Source: Klebsiella michiganensis (GTDB taxonomy: Bacteria > Pseudomonadota > Gammaproteobacteria > Enterobacterales > Enterobacteriaceae). From it: a DNA stretch of 64,000 nt. The translations under genes and the position numbers were made by a program. The first letter of the stretch is position 1, and each line of letters opens with the position of its first letter. Under the pieces are notes generated by a model. It worked only from the letters and a program-made list of their open reading frames with translations. It was not told where the DNA came from and made no database searches. Below are positions 1 through 11,705 of the stretch, in pieces. Location: assembly GCF_002925905.1 (NCBI RefSeq), contig NZ_PRDB01000002.1:62001-126000 (forward strand), written 5' to 3'.

Positions 1-154
1 CGGATAATGGGGCCGTATTCGGGTCATGATTACCGGAATTGCCGTTATTGCTGCCCCCCGGAGTCGAATTGTCACTCTGTTCATTAAGATTATCGCTACT
101 ACCACCTTTATATTCCCCGGCAATAGGCCCCGGACCATTCAATTCAGTTGTCAT
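1..154 (-). CDS. Gly/Asn/Ser-rich protein, N-terminal part (bacteriocin-like?)
   Basis: The reading frame opens with ATG at 154 and stays open to the window edge, giving 51 codons without a stop. The visible part starts MTTELNGPGPIAGEYKGG and then becomes rich in Ser, Asn and Gly (STPGGSNNGNSGN), a disordered composition seen at the N-termini of colicin-type bacteriocins, where it serves translocation. The start overlaps the stop of the 44-aa gene before it, and holin, endolysin and fibre genes lie upstream on the same strand. The bacteriocin idea is inference from composition and neighbours; a phage structural or adhesin protein is possible. The rest of the gene lies outside the window. Confidence 0.55.
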   Translation of the reverse strand, partial: MTTELNGPGPIAGEYKGGSSDNLNEQSDNSTPGGSNNGNSGNHDPNTAPLS

Positions 155-278
155 AGTGTTCAGCCTTAATCGGTTTTTTCACCGAGGAGGTAACCCGAAG
201 GCCCGTCCCGTTTTCTTCAGCAGACAGACGGAAACTCTTTGTCACCGGCGGCGCATCATTATTATCATATTCATCCAT
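144..278 (-). CDS. Small hypothetical protein (44 aa), coupled to its neighbours
   Basis: This 44-codon frame starts with ATG three bases after the stop of the fibre-like gene and is preceded by GGGAGG at good spacing. It begins MDEYDNNDAPPVTKSFRLS and ends before the ATG of the next gene, overlapping it by 11 bases. No membrane segment, signal peptide or cysteine is present; the chain is charged, with an acidic start and a Lys-containing end. I do not recognise the family. The strong ribosome site and tight packing on both sides argue that it is translated as part of the lysis operon. Confidence 0.55.
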   Translation of the reverse strand: MDEYDNNDAPPVTKSFRLSAEENGTGLRVTSSVKKPIKAEHYDN

Positions 279-281
279 GAA

Positions 282-1436
282 TCAGCCCTCCCGGCCTACA
301 CGTTCTTCAAGCGCTGCCAGACGTCGTTCAAATGACTGTCTGGCTTCCTGCTCCTGAATCAACGCCTGACGTTCTTCTTTAAGCGCTTCAACAAGCAGGG
401 CCACTACACCATTGATATTTATGCTGAGGGCATCCTTCAGCACACGGCCATCGTTTAAAATCACTTCAGTCCGAGAGACGGTTTGAGGTAGAACAGCCTC
501 CACTTCTTGTGCGATAACGCCAGCTTCGCTAACTCCCTGCTTCAGGTAGGTGTAACCACTGATGCGATTCAGTTTTTCAAATGCATTATCGATTTTTTCA
601 ACCTGGGTTTTCATGCGTGCGTCAGAACTGCTGTGCCAGGCGCCATTAGTATAGGCATGACCATCATTACGGAACTCATACCAGCCCTGCGCGCCACCGT
701 TGGCCACATGTAGGCCGAAGAAATGATGCTGGCCAATACGTTCAGAGTGATAGAGGTCTGCGGATAAATCTCCTGCCCCCTGAATGCATAAACCGTTCGT
801 TATTCTGGCTGCGTTGTTATCTGCCTGGCGATAACCTTTCGCGACAAACCATCCGTCTGGATTGCGTTTAACATACTGACCTGCATCAAGTTCATTGTTA
901 GGACGGACACGAAGCTCATTCCACTTTCCATGCCAGTCACGGTATGAAAGTAAGCCGTAATCATCATGACCGGCGTTAACCCGAGCCCCCATAAGCATTC
1001 TTGTAACGACGCTACCAGTCTTGAAATCGGTATACATAGGGGCAGAGTCATAGGTTTGACCGTTAATAAGCGCATCTGGCCCGGTCAATGTGGTAAAAAC
1101 TCCCGCATTGTGAGAAACCATGGCCCCGCCTGAAATATCCACACCATTACGAAGAGCAACGCGGCCAGTTTTGAGGTTAAAGGATAATGGGCGAAGGGTA
1201 TTCCATTGCCCGTCTTGCGCCTGCCCCTCAGAGGTTACCAGGGCGTGAAAATCATTCCCGTCATTGCGCAGTATGACTCCCGTTTTGCTACCAGCCAGGC
1301 GGAACGCGTTCTGAGATTTAGAAACGACTTCACCATCTGTCACCACACGTTTACGCAATGTGGCCAATGATTTCATTTCTGAAATATCGTCGTTAACGCC
1401 ATTTAAAATTTGCGCATTACTTTTTTGTTCAACCAT
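282..1436 (-). CDS. Fibre-like protein with C-terminal S74 intramolecular chaperone domain
   Basis: A 384-aa protein whose last ~120 residues match the peptidase S74 chaperone of phage tail spikes and fibres: SSSDARMK near residue 270, the AGVIAQEVEAVLP signature near 310 and a C-terminal coiled coil (EALKEERQALIQEQEARQ). In that family the domain drives trimerisation and then cuts itself off at the Ser-Asp site. The first ~260 residues are beta-rich and unlike any tail-attachment domain I recognise, so it may be a stand-alone receptor-binding or carried protein. It follows the endolysin gene on the same strand and is followed at once by two small coupled genes. Confidence 0.8.
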   Translation of the reverse strand: MVEQKSNAQILNGVNDDISEMKSLATLRKRVVTDGEVVSKSQNAFRLAGSKTGVILRNDGNDFHALVTSEGQAQDGQWNTLRPLSFNLKTGRVALRNGVDISGGAMVSHNAGVFTTLTGPDALINGQTYDSAPMYTDFKTGSVVTRMLMGARVNAGHDDYGLLSYRDWHGKWNELRVRPNNELDAGQYVKRNPDGWFVAKGYRQADNNAARITNGLCIQGAGDLSADLYHSERIGQHHFFGLHVANGGAQGWYEFRNDGHAYTNGAWHSSSDARMKTQVEKIDNAFEKLNRISGYTYLKQGVSEAGVIAQEVEAVLPQTVSRTEVILNDGRVLKDALSININGVVALLVEALKEERQALIQEQEARQSFERRLAALEERVGREG

Positions 1437-1665
1437 TTAAATATTCCTTACCGAGGATTTAATTACTTACCGTATAAATATTCGAATATATGCATCCGGC
1501 ACTTGCATCTGGATTTCCCAATAAATACCTGATTGCAACTCACTTAACTTAATTGCCCTTTACTCTCTCCGCGAGAACATTGAGAGGGTTAAATCATTAG
1601 ATGTATACATATTCACTTTCTCCAGATTTCAGTTACTGAACGAATTAGATTAATAAAACAGAAAA

Positions 1666-2208
1666 TTACATAGCTATCCGAGCCCTTAACCAACCATATA
1701 TAAATGATTTATTAGCCTCACTTTTTTCTGCTAACTCCAGATAATACTGCCCCTGGCTACAGTTTAATGCCCGTAGCAGTACAAGCTCCCCTTCACTGCC
1801 TCTTCGAATAACATAATGGCTCAAGGCATTTAAGGTCCTGGGGCCAATAACACCATCGGTTATAAGATCCGGATAAAGTACCCCACGATGATTAAAAGCA
1901 TTTAACCAGCGTTGAAGCCACTTACCCGGCAGAACAGGCCCCATATTGACCCCGGCGTCACACAGTTTTTCAGCGATCGCGGTAGATATTTCAGCAACAT
2001 GATCGAACCGGGGCGCAATCCAGTAGTCAGCGTTGAGAATATCCAGCGCCTGTTGGCGCGTCAGTTTTTGCATATCGCCATCATAACCATGAGCCCGTGC
2101 GGTGACTTGAGTAATCCCCCAGCTTGTCGGACCTCCTTTATCATCAGGATGATTTACATAACCGCCCTCCTTTTCCAGAATGGCATTAAAAATCTCATCT
2201 TTATTCAT
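1666..2208 (-). CDS. Endolysin, glycoside hydrolase family 108 (N-acetylmuramidase)
   Basis: A 180-aa phage-type lysozyme that cleaves the glycan strands of peptidoglycan. The catalytic EGGY motif is at residues 14-17, followed by HPDDKGGPTSWGIT, typical of the GH108 domain; the C-terminal half (DGVIGPRTLNAL) matches the family's peptidoglycan-binding region. No signal peptide is seen, so export would depend on the holins encoded just upstream. The ATG at 2208 has GAGGAA at good spacing. The length fits the family. Confidence 0.9.
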   Translation of the reverse strand: MNKDEIFNAILEKEGGYVNHPDDKGGPTSWGITQVTARAHGYDGDMQKLTRQQALDILNADYWIAPRFDHVAEISTAIAEKLCDAGVNMGPVLPGKWLQRWLNAFNHRGVLYPDLITDGVIGPRTLNALSHYVIRRGSEGELVLLRALNCSQGQYYLELAEKSEANKSFIYGWLRARIAM

Positions 2209-2215
2209 TTATTCC

Positions 2216-2488
2216 TCATTTATCGATTAAATGCGCAATATTCCCCCTCACCAGGAACACGGCAATAAAGACAAAAAAATTCACGGTAACAACCAACCAG
2301 TGGGTCGACGTATACAAGCCGGAGAGATAACGAAACGGTATGCTGGCATAGGTGATTACCAGTAAATAAGCCGTATACGATATCCATGGTCGATACCTTC
2401 TGTACCGGGCGCGCCGATAAAACATTAAGGTTAGGGTGATCAAAGCGCAGAGAACGGCATTAAGCAGCGCGGGAAGTTCATTTCCCAT
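2216..2488 (-). CDS. Phage holin-type membrane protein (3 TM)
   Basis: About 90 aa with three hydrophobic segments (LLNAVLCALITLTLMFY, ISYTAYLLVITYASIPF, WLVVTVNFFVFIAVFLV) separated by a basic loop (RRARYRRYR). This matches the 3-TM phage holin type found next to GH108 endolysins. I chose ATG 2488; a GTG four codons earlier is also possible. The frame overlaps the preceding holin gene by 11 bases and ends 7 bases before the endolysin start, so the three form one lysis cassette in the order holin, holin, endolysin. Confidence 0.75.
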   Translation of the reverse strand: MGNELPALLNAVLCALITLTLMFYRRARYRRYRPWISYTAYLLVITYASIPFRYLSGLYTSTHWLVVTVNFFVFIAVFLVRGNIAHLIDK

Positions 2489-2870
2489 TCGGGCGCCCAC
2501 TATTGTTGCGGGTTAGTATTTTGTAGAGGTCGGTTAGTTCTTGATTATTCAGGAACGTAAGTATCTTAATAATCAGCGCGGATATCAGCACGGCGCCTAA
2601 CGCGTCTAAAGGTCGTTCATTGTATCCGGTCCAGATAGCCAGCTTCGTACCAATTAACCCGGAACCCAAAACGCCGACAATAAAAGAAGTCATAAAATAG
2701 GCGACGAGTCTAAAGCGCGTGATATTAACCGCCGTCGCAACATAAAATACCGCGCCAGCAAAAGCCCCAAAAACAACGCCATAATCAATACCTGTCACCA
2801 GGCCAAACATACCAGCGCCCATTAATCCACCAGCAACAATTATCGACGTACCGGAAACAGGATCGGACAT
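2478..2870 (-). CDS. Phage holin (putative, 4 hydrophobic segments)
   Basis: A 130-aa membrane protein starting MSDPVSGTSIIVAGGLMGAG, with hydrophobic stretches near residues 8-25, 28-48, 55-75 and 85-105 and a hydrophilic basic tail. This sequence type is annotated as a holin beside endolysins in enterobacterial prophages. Holins open the inner membrane at a set time and release the endolysin. ATG 2870 has a strong GGGAGG ribosome site. It may instead act as antiholin to the next small membrane protein; the sequence does not decide which. Confidence 0.75.
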   Translation of the reverse strand: MSDPVSGTSIIVAGGLMGAGMFGLVTGIDYGVVFGAFAGAVFYVATAVNITRFRLVAYFMTSFIVGVLGSGLIGTKLAIWTGYNERPLDALGAVLISALIIKILTFLNNQELTDLYKILTRNNSGRPNGK

Positions 2871-2946
2871 ATACCCTCCCTTCTTTCACTATGAGTTATG
2901 ATGGTAAATAACGAAGCGCAGGGTCATTTTTCCTGGCACTAAGGCG

Positions 2947-3309
2947 TTACCTCGCCGTTACTTTCTTTCTTTTTTGCAAACCAAGCGCATAAATTGCCCT
3001 CTGGAAGAGCCAGGTTCCTGGCTGCGCATACTGGTGTGCAAATTCTTGCTGATAAATGATGGTCGCTCGCTCAATTTGCCGTTTATATTCCTCGCGCTGC
3101 CAAAAAATATCCTGTGCCACAAATTTAATCGGCAATGCGTCCTCAATACGTTCAGGCGTATGGTGCTTCCCTTTTGCCTGAATCTGAGCGCGGGACGGAG
3201 TGGGCCGATGGATAAGATCTGAACTGAGCGTTTGCGGATTTTGTAAGTGGGAGCGCTGCGCGCGACGTCGGCCCGCAGCGGAGCCATTAAACGCGGTTTT
3301 ACGGGACAT
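2947..3309 (-). CDS. Hypothetical protein, first gene of the lysis operon (120 aa)
   Basis: Starts at ATG 3309, behind AAGGAG; the frame could extend to 3387, but only this internal start has a ribosome site. The N-terminal ~40 residues are basic and low-complexity (MSRKTAFNGSAAGRRRAQRS). The C-terminal half has a predicted helix (WQREEYKRQIERATIIYQQ) and a Lys/Arg-rich end. No signal peptide or membrane segment is seen. It lies between the repressor-controlled promoter and the holins, so it could be a regulator or nucleic-acid-binding protein; that is a guess from charge and position. Confidence 0.6.
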   Translation of the reverse strand: MSRKTAFNGSAAGRRRAQRSHLQNPQTLSSDLIHRPTPSRAQIQAKGKHHTPERIEDALPIKFVAQDIFWQREEYKRQIERATIIYQQEFAHQYAQPGTWLFQRAIYALGLQKRKKVTAR

Positions 3310-3507
3310 TGCGGTCTCCTTTAATGGGCTTTGGCGGAATGCCTTCGGCAATCGGATCCTTGCCAATAGCTTCACCCCAAAGCGCACTGCGCCATGGCGC
3401 TGGCTTTTCAGCCACGTAGATTCAGTTATGAATCGTTGTATTTCATCATCCGGATAGTGCTGCCTATCAAGCTGATGACAGAAGAAAACCTCAGGGTTAT
3501 TTAAAAA

Positions 3508-3536
3508 TAAATACCCATAGGTATACTTTATGACAA
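3508..3536 (-). promoter_or_regulatory. Promoter for the lysis operon, overlapping a repressor-like operator
   Basis: On the minus strand TTGTCA (3536-3531) and TATTTA (3513-3508) are separated by exactly 17 bases. A TACCTATGGGTA palindrome sits between and over the two boxes. It is about 200 bases upstream of the first lysis-operon gene. A bound repressor would block polymerase. Confidence 0.55.
3512..3523. promoter_or_regulatory. Operator site O3 (TACCCATAGGTA)
   Basis: A TACC-N4-GGTA palindrome with the same arms and spacing as the two sites next to the repressor gene. It lies inside the lysis-operon promoter. The match suggests the repressor encoded at 3772-4473 controls the lysis genes. 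Confidence 0.55.
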
Positions 3537-3771
3537 AAACACATTAACCAATTGAAAATATTGAAAATATTTTTGAAAAAAAGTGGTATGCCGCGTAAAA
3601 ACAGCTGAAAAGGTCCGAGGCGGGTAGTGTTGAACAGCGGGTCACAGGATTGAGGGGTGCGAAGCCGCAGGTATGCCCGGCGTACAGGTGGCATACCCGG
3701 GTAATGCTTATGGCTGAGCTCAGGGTTTATGACAGAAACAGGATGGCGAAGCTGCGCGGCAATGAACGCCT

Positions 3772-4473
3772 TTAAACAAAGCGTTTAACGCTGTGGCTAT
3801 AAATCACGCGACCAATGATCTTCAGATACTGTTCATGGCTTTCGCCAATCGTCCAGTCCGCATATTTGCTGTTATCCGAGTGAACGAGCAGCCCATCCGC
3901 CGTGAACTGAAGACGTTTCACCAGCACCGCGCCTTTAAAAGAAAAGACATAAATGCCGTCACCTTCAAAGTAGTCTTTCGAGACATCGACAAAAATGTAG
4001 TCACCGGTCTCAATGGTGCCGGACATGCTATCGCCGGAGACCGTGATCACCTTGATATGCTCTGCGGGCCGGTTACCAAAAAGCCGCAGCGCGCCGGCAG
4101 AGTCATAGGTGATGCTATTCACCGTTTCATCAACCTCACTGGAGACAATGCAGCCCGGCCCTGCGCTGGCCTGGGCATCCAGAACCTCAATGACATATGG
4201 CATCTGCGGCGAATCCTCTACCGGTTCTCGCTCGATATCAATATTACCGGTGATACCGTCCATCCATCCACGGGGCAGATTGAACGAAGATTCAATAAGT
4301 TCGACCATCTCGTCAGCTATCCTTTTCTTTTGCTTTTTGCCTTCGGGGTAGAGCATCCTTGAGACGTAAGAAGGCTCCCGTCCAAGGGTTCGGGCCACAT
4401 CAACAGCCTTACCGCCGCATAAATTATCACGGATATAGAGCAAGCGCTGTCGTCTGATTTCGTATTTATCCAT
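3772..4473 (-). CDS. Phage-type repressor, S24/LexA-like self-cleaving
   Basis: A 233-aa repressor with an N-terminal DNA-binding region (VARTLGREPSYVSRMLY near residue 30) and a C-terminal S24 peptidase domain. The cleavage site is the Ala-Gly in ASAGPG, the nucleophile is Ser in GDSMSGTI and the general base is Lys in VLVKRLQ. Such repressors cleave themselves when RecA is activated, so DNA damage would derepress the target genes. I chose ATG 4473 because MDKYEIRRQR is the usual N-terminus in this family; the frame runs to 4521 but no clear ribosome site marks either start. Two TACC-N4-GGTA sites lie upstream. No Cro-like gene is seen on the other side. Confidence 0.85.
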   Translation of the reverse strand: MDKYEIRRQRLLYIRDNLCGGKAVDVARTLGREPSYVSRMLYPEGKKQKKRIADEMVELIESSFNLPRGWMDGITGNIDIEREPVEDSPQMPYVIEVLDAQASAGPGCIVSSEVDETVNSITYDSAGALRLFGNRPAEHIKVITVSGDSMSGTIETGDYIFVDVSKDYFEGDGIYVFSFKGAVLVKRLQFTADGLLVHSDNSKYADWTIGESHEQYLKIIGRVIYSHSVKRFV

Positions 4474-4494
4474 CGCAATGATTCTAACGCCATT

Positions 4495-4506
4495 TACCAT
4501 CAGGTA
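4495..4506. promoter_or_regulatory. Operator site O1 (TACCATCAGGTA)
   Basis: One of two 12-bp TACC-N4-GGTA palindromes just upstream of the repressor start, 40 bp apart centre to centre. It is probably the repressor's own binding site. Confidence 0.5.
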
Positions 4507-4534
4507 TCTAAAATATAGCAAAACTCGAATAAAT

Positions 4535-4546
4535 TACCTACAGGTA
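4535..4546. promoter_or_regulatory. Operator site O2 (TACCTACAGGTA)
   Basis: Second palindrome upstream of the repressor, with longer arms (TTACCT/AGGTAA around AC). It shares the TACC-N4-GGTA core with O1 and with the site at 3512. Probable autoregulatory operator. Confidence 0.55.
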
Positions 4547-4953
4547 ATTAAGACAGTGTTGTCGGTCAGGAGGCTTTGACTGGCGAAATTCGCCACACTG
4601 CTACTTATGGAAAAATGACGCCACTGATTTTGGTGTAGGGTGTCGTTCATACGTAGGCACCTATGTAATACCTTGAATTAATTTATCTGAACTATGGATT
4701 TTGTCGCTACTGGAGATCAAAAAATCATGTTCCTCTGGGGTCTATACTTAAACAGTGATTCACAAACCCGGTCCCCCTGCCCGTAGCGATGCAGGTAACG
4801 CAACCCCGTTACCAGGCAGGTGAGATACGAACTTTCCGCTACCGGTGGAATCGCGCCGATAGCGGTTTCGCAGAAGAGCTCAGCGAGTGCTCAGCGTGTA
4901 TCAATGGGCATAAAAACTTTTTTTATCAAAAATTTAGCAATGTGAGTATTGAT
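4547..4953. other. Intergenic region between the phage block and nifJ
   Basis: A 407-base stretch between the repressor operators and nifJ. A frame in phase with nifJ reaches back to 4789, but the family N-terminus is at 4954, so this is probably leader and promoter. I see no integrase remnant, tRNA or clear attachment repeat here. Confidence 0.5.
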
Positions 4954-8481
<3,528 letters not shown>

Positions 8482-8508
8482 TTTACTGACGTTTTTTTAA
8501 CCACCCAT

Positions 8509-8618
8509 AAAAAAAGCCCGAATATTCATTCGGGCTTGTCATTTTACCGCTCAATAAAAACCATTCTCAGGAACGGAGGGCAACATAAATTCTTAGATGA
8601 CAATAAAAGGCATATAAC
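8509..8618 (-). ncRNA. micC: MicC small regulatory RNA
   Basis: In E. coli MicC is encoded between ydbK and ompN, divergent from ompN, as here. The minus strand begins GTTATATGCCTTTTATTGTC, nearly the E. coli MicC 5' end that pairs with ompC mRNA, and ends in a GC-rich hairpin (AAGCCCGAAT...ATTCGGGCTT) followed by a T-run at 8515-8509. A TATTAT -10 box is at 8630-8625. The middle segment differs from the E. coli sequence as I remember it. MicC acts with Hfq to block outer-membrane porin translation. The hairpin may also end nifJ transcription. Confidence 0.88.
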
Positions 8619-8838
8619 GGGCGGATAATACGATATTAAAATCACCGTGTATAATTTTTATTTTGTATGTATTTCACAAAATCATTCATTATAATTATCA
8701 CCATTTCAATTGAATTATTTATTTTAGATTTTACTCATATCGTAACAATTGATATTTACCATATCTTAATTTGCTCATTTAGCATGAGTTCACTTCCCAG
8801 GAGGAAGCTAAAACAAAAACCGTTAAAGGATTGTCTAA

Positions 8839-9945
8839 ATGAAAAGAAAAGTACTGGCCCTCGTTATCCCGGCATTGTTAGCTGCTGGCGCTGCTCACGC
8901 TGCTGAGATTTATAATAAAGACGGAAATAAACTGGACCTCTATGGCAAGGTGGATGGTCTGCATTATTTCTCCGATGATTCATCTAAAGATGGCGATCAA
9001 TCCTACGTCCGTCTTGGCTTCAAAGGCGAAACTCAGATTAACGATCAGCTGACCGGCTACGGTCAGTGGGAATATAACGTTCAGGCGAACAACACCGAAG
9101 GCGCCGACAACCAGTCCTGGACCCGTCTGGCGTTTGCGGGTCTAAAATTCGCTAACTACGGTTCATTCGACTATGGCCGTAACTACGGCGTACTGTACGA
9201 CGTAGAAGGCTGGACCGATATGCTGCCAGAGTTCGGCGGCGACTCCTACACCCAGGCCGATAACTTTATGACCGGCCGCGCTAACGGCGTAGCGACCTAC
9301 CGTAACAATGACTTCTTCGGTCTGGTTAACGGCCTGAACTTCGCCCTGCAGTATCAGGGTAAAAATGAAAACGCCGGCAGCGGCGAAGGCACCAACAACG
9401 GCGATCGCAGCGTACGTAACGCCAACGGCGACGGTTTTGGTCTGTCAACTTCTTATGATTTCGGTATGGGTATCAGCGCTGCCGCTGCCTACACCTCTTC
9501 TGACCGTACCAACGATCAGATGACCCGAACTACCGCACAGGGCGATAAAGCGGAAGCCTGGACTACCGGCCTGAAATACGATGCCAACAATATTTACCTG
9601 GCAACCATGTATTCCGAAACCCGCAACATGACGCCATACGGTAACGGCAACGGCGTCGCCAATAAAACCCAGAACTTTGAAGTAACTGCGCAGTATCAGT
9701 TCGACTTTGGTCTGCGTCCGGCGGTCTCTTTCCTGATGTCTAAAGGTAAAGATTTGAGCAAAACCGATGGTGACAAAGATCTGGTTAAATATGCTGACAT
9801 TGGTGCGACTTATTACTTCAACCGTAATATGTCCACCTACGTTGATTACAAAATCAACCTGCTGGACGAAGACGATAGCTTCTATTCCAACAACGGCATC
9901 TCTACCGATGACGTGGTTGCTTTAGGCCTGGTTTACCAGTTCTAA
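8839..9945 (+). CDS. ompN: Outer-membrane porin OmpN (OmpK37 of Klebsiella)
   Basis: A 368-aa trimeric general porin with a 21-residue signal peptide ([21 protein letters not shown]) and a mature N-terminus [19 protein letters not shown]. The constriction-loop motif LPEFGGD is near residue 130, and the chain ends in Phe (GLVYQF), the signal for barrel assembly. The family includes OmpC, OmpF and PhoE; position between micC and uspF identifies OmpN, called OmpK37 in Klebsiella. It has its own leader of ~200 bases and a terminator right after the stop. Confidence 0.92.
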   Translation: MKRKVLALVIPALLAAGAAHAAEIYNKDGNKLDLYGKVDGLHYFSDDSSKDGDQSYVRLGFKGETQINDQLTGYGQWEYNVQANNTEGADNQSWTRLAFAGLKFANYGSFDYGRNYGVLYDVEGWTDMLPEFGGDSYTQADNFMTGRANGVATYRNNDFFGLVNGLNFALQYQGKNENAGSGEGTNNGDRSVRNANGDGFGLSTSYDFGMGISAAAAYTSSDRTNDQMTRTTAQGDKAEAWTTGLKYDANNIYLATMYSETRNMTPYGNGNGVANKTQNFEVTAQYQFDFGLRPAVSFLMSKGKDLSKTDGDKDLVKYADIGATYYFNRNMSTYVDYKINLLDEDDSFYSNNGISTDDVVALGLVYQF

Positions 9946-9952
9946 TCTGCGG

Positions 9953-9980
9953 GCCCGCTGGCAACTGCGGGCTTTCTCTT
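9953..9980 (+). terminator. Rho-independent terminator after ompN
   Basis: Stem GCCCGC/GCGGGC with an 8-base loop followed by TTTCTCTT, starting 8 bases after the ompN stop codon. Confidence 0.75.
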
Positions 9981-10098
9981 CCCCTCCCGGCCATCGACTG
10001 CATTCAAAGCAAAACAATATATCAATTGCTTTAAAATAATCGACCGATGAATGTTATATTGCTACCAGGAACCGCCGTAGCCGTAGAGGACGCCCGCC

Positions 10099-10311
10099 AT
10101 GCACCATCATCCCGTGAAATCATCCCGTATCCATTCCATCGCCTACGATGAGTCCTCCGGTATTCTTGAAATTCGTTTTCGCGATAACAAAACCCTACAG
10201 TATCTCGGCGTCCCGCCGCGCATTTTCCGCGACTTTCTCCAGGTGGTTTCTAAAGGCCGTTTTTACGACGGCGTGATCAAAGGTAAATTTACTGAACGCC
10301 GCCGTGCCTGA
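10099..10311 (+). CDS. KTSC domain protein (70 aa)
   Basis: A 70-aa protein made up almost entirely of a KTSC domain: VKSSRIHSIAYDESSGILEIRF followed by a YLGVPP turn and a helix (FRDFLQVVSKGRFYDGVI). Members of this small family often accompany nucleic-acid enzymes, but no biochemical role is established that I can name. ATG 10099 has GAGGA 9 bases ahead. It stands alone between ompN and uspF, with no signal peptide. Confidence 0.8.
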   Translation: MHHHPVKSSRIHSIAYDESSGILEIRFRDNKTLQYLGVPPRIFRDFLQVVSKGRFYDGVIKGKFTERRRA

Positions 10312-10393
10312 TGGCGAAAGTGTGATTGCGCTCAATGTACAATAATCAACTGGATGGCCTACACTTTAAGTGGTTACTTAAACAGGAGGTTTT

Positions 10394-10828
10394 ATGAACA
10401 GAATGATTCTTGTGCCCATCGATATTTCCGATACAGAATTAACCGATCGCGTTATCAAGCATGTTGAAGCTGAAGCCAGAATCGATGATGCCGAGGTGCA
10501 TTTCCTGACCGTCATTCCCTCCCTTCCCTATTACGCTTCGCTGGGAATGGCTTACACCGCAGAGCTGCCGGCGATGGATGACCTCAAAGCCGAATCGGAA
10601 TCGCGGCTGAAAGAGATTGTGAAAAAGTTTACTATTCCCGAAGACCGTATCCATTTTCACGTTTCGGAAGGCTCGCCAAAAGATAAAATCCTTGCTATGG
10701 CGAAGTCTCTCCCCGCGGATCTGGTGATTATCTCTTCGCACCGTCCCGATATCACCACCTATCTGCTGGGCTCTAACGCCGCCGCCGTTGTCCGCCATGC
10801 GGAATGTTCGGTGCTGGTCGTGCGGTAA
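10394..10828 (+). CDS. uspF: Universal stress protein F
   Basis: A 144-aa cytoplasmic UspA-fold protein. It starts [16 protein letters not shown], the usual first beta strand, and ends with the nucleotide-binding stretch [20 protein letters not shown]. In E. coli UspF (YnaF) is linked to adhesion and motility and belongs to the ATP-binding Usp class. The ribosome site AGGAGG is close to the ATG, and a strong terminator follows the stop, so it is probably monocistronic. The neighbour ompN is conserved in E. coli. Confidence 0.93.
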   Translation: MNRMILVPIDISDTELTDRVIKHVEAEARIDDAEVHFLTVIPSLPYYASLGMAYTAELPAMDDLKAESESRLKEIVKKFTIPEDRIHFHVSEGSPKDKILAMAKSLPADLVIISSHRPDITTYLLGSNAAAVVRHAECSVLVVR

Positions 10829-10837
10829 ACCTACTCT

Positions 10838-10862
10838 GCCCGCCGCTGTGCGGGCTTTTTTT
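10838..10862 (+). terminator. Rho-independent terminator after uspF
   Basis: GCCCGC stem, 6-base loop, GCGGGC, then seven T residues, 9 bases after the uspF stop. Confidence 0.85.
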
Positions 10863-11016
10863 CCGCAATCTGAGCACTGGGCCGTACCCGCAGCATCGCA
10901 GATAGGGGAATCATTTACCTGGTACTATAAAAATTAGTACGTTGTGTCTTTTTCATTTTGCTGTATAAAACCTTTGCCCGAACATGGGTATGTTTTACAA
11001 CAATTATAGGGATGAA

Positions 11017-11307
11017 ATGAAAAAGTTAATTATGGTAGTTTTCGCCGCAGCCGCTATTTCTGGTTGCGCCCAGCAGAGCTTCTCGGTAAATCCTGGCGTC
11101 ACCGTTCAACCTCAGCAGGTCACCACTCACCACTTCTTTGTCAGCGGCATTGGCCAGTCGAAGCAAATTGATGCTGCCAAAGTCTGCGGCGGCGCCGACA
11201 AAGTAGTCCGTACTGAAGTGCAGCAGACTTTTGTCAACGGCCTGCTGGGTTTTGTCACCCTGGGTATTTATACTCCGCGTGAAGCGCGCGTCTATTGCGC
11301 TAAATAA
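11017..11307 (+). CDS. bor: Bor/Iss-family outer-membrane lipoprotein
   Basis: A 96-aa lipoprotein: signal peptide with lipobox ISGC near residue 17, then a conserved core THHFFVSGIGQSKQIDAAKV and LLGFVTLGIYTPREARVYC. This is the Bor protein known from phage lambda and its plasmid relative Iss, both linked to serum survival. I chose ATG 11017, with AGGGA ahead, over the frame start at 10984, which lacks a signal-peptide-like start. The copy is probably of old phage or horizontal origin, although no other phage gene adjoins it. An omptin gene lies ~400 bases downstream on the other strand. Confidence 0.85.
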   Translation: MKKLIMVVFAAAAISGCAQQSFSVNPGVTVQPQQVTTHHFFVSGIGQSKQIDAAKVCGGADKVVRTEVQQTFVNGLLGFVTLGIYTPREARVYCAK

Positions 11308-11705
11308 TTGCCGGCGGCAGGCATCATCATTGCCTGCCCATTTCCCTTTCGGTTCAATTGCCTTCTCTTTGCCCGGACAAACTCATCTTTTCGCGCCCCT
11401 ACCTGAAGGTTACCTGATGCATTCGTGAATCGTATCTTTGTTCGTGGCGGATTTTGCGCCACAGGTAGAGCATACGAGGAGATAAATGAAATGCCGGCAC
11501 ACGAGGATAAGCGCCTTGCATTTACCTTCGGTTTTTAGCAATTCCTGGGCGATCCCTTTGTGCTTGCCACAATCCATCCTCTGAAGCATTGGGTGATATG
11601 GCCGTGGATAATGGAGTGCCCTCAGAGCGGGAGACACTCCATACTGATTATCGCGCGCTCCGGGATTAGCGAGTTTTGCTTGCTATATCCACGGGCGGTA
11701 ATGAT
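11308..11705. other. Intergenic region between bor and the omptin gene
   Basis: A 398-base stretch. It begins with a hairpin (GGCAGGCA, 7-base loop, TGCCTGCC at 11316-11338) that may end bor transcription, although only a weak T-rich tail follows. A minus-strand frame (11637-11410) contains CSTCGAK and other cysteines but has no ribosome site and no family I recognise, so I do not call it a gene. Confidence 0.4.

Noticed and set aside
3694..3703. TACCCGGGTA palindrome after the repressor gene, as a fourth operator
   Set aside because: Arms match but the spacing is two bases shorter than in the three sites, so I did not count it.
11410..11637. 75-aa frame with CSTCGAK on the minus strand
   Set aside because: Some cysteines suggest a zinc protein, but the GTG start has no ribosome site and internal ATGs are no better.
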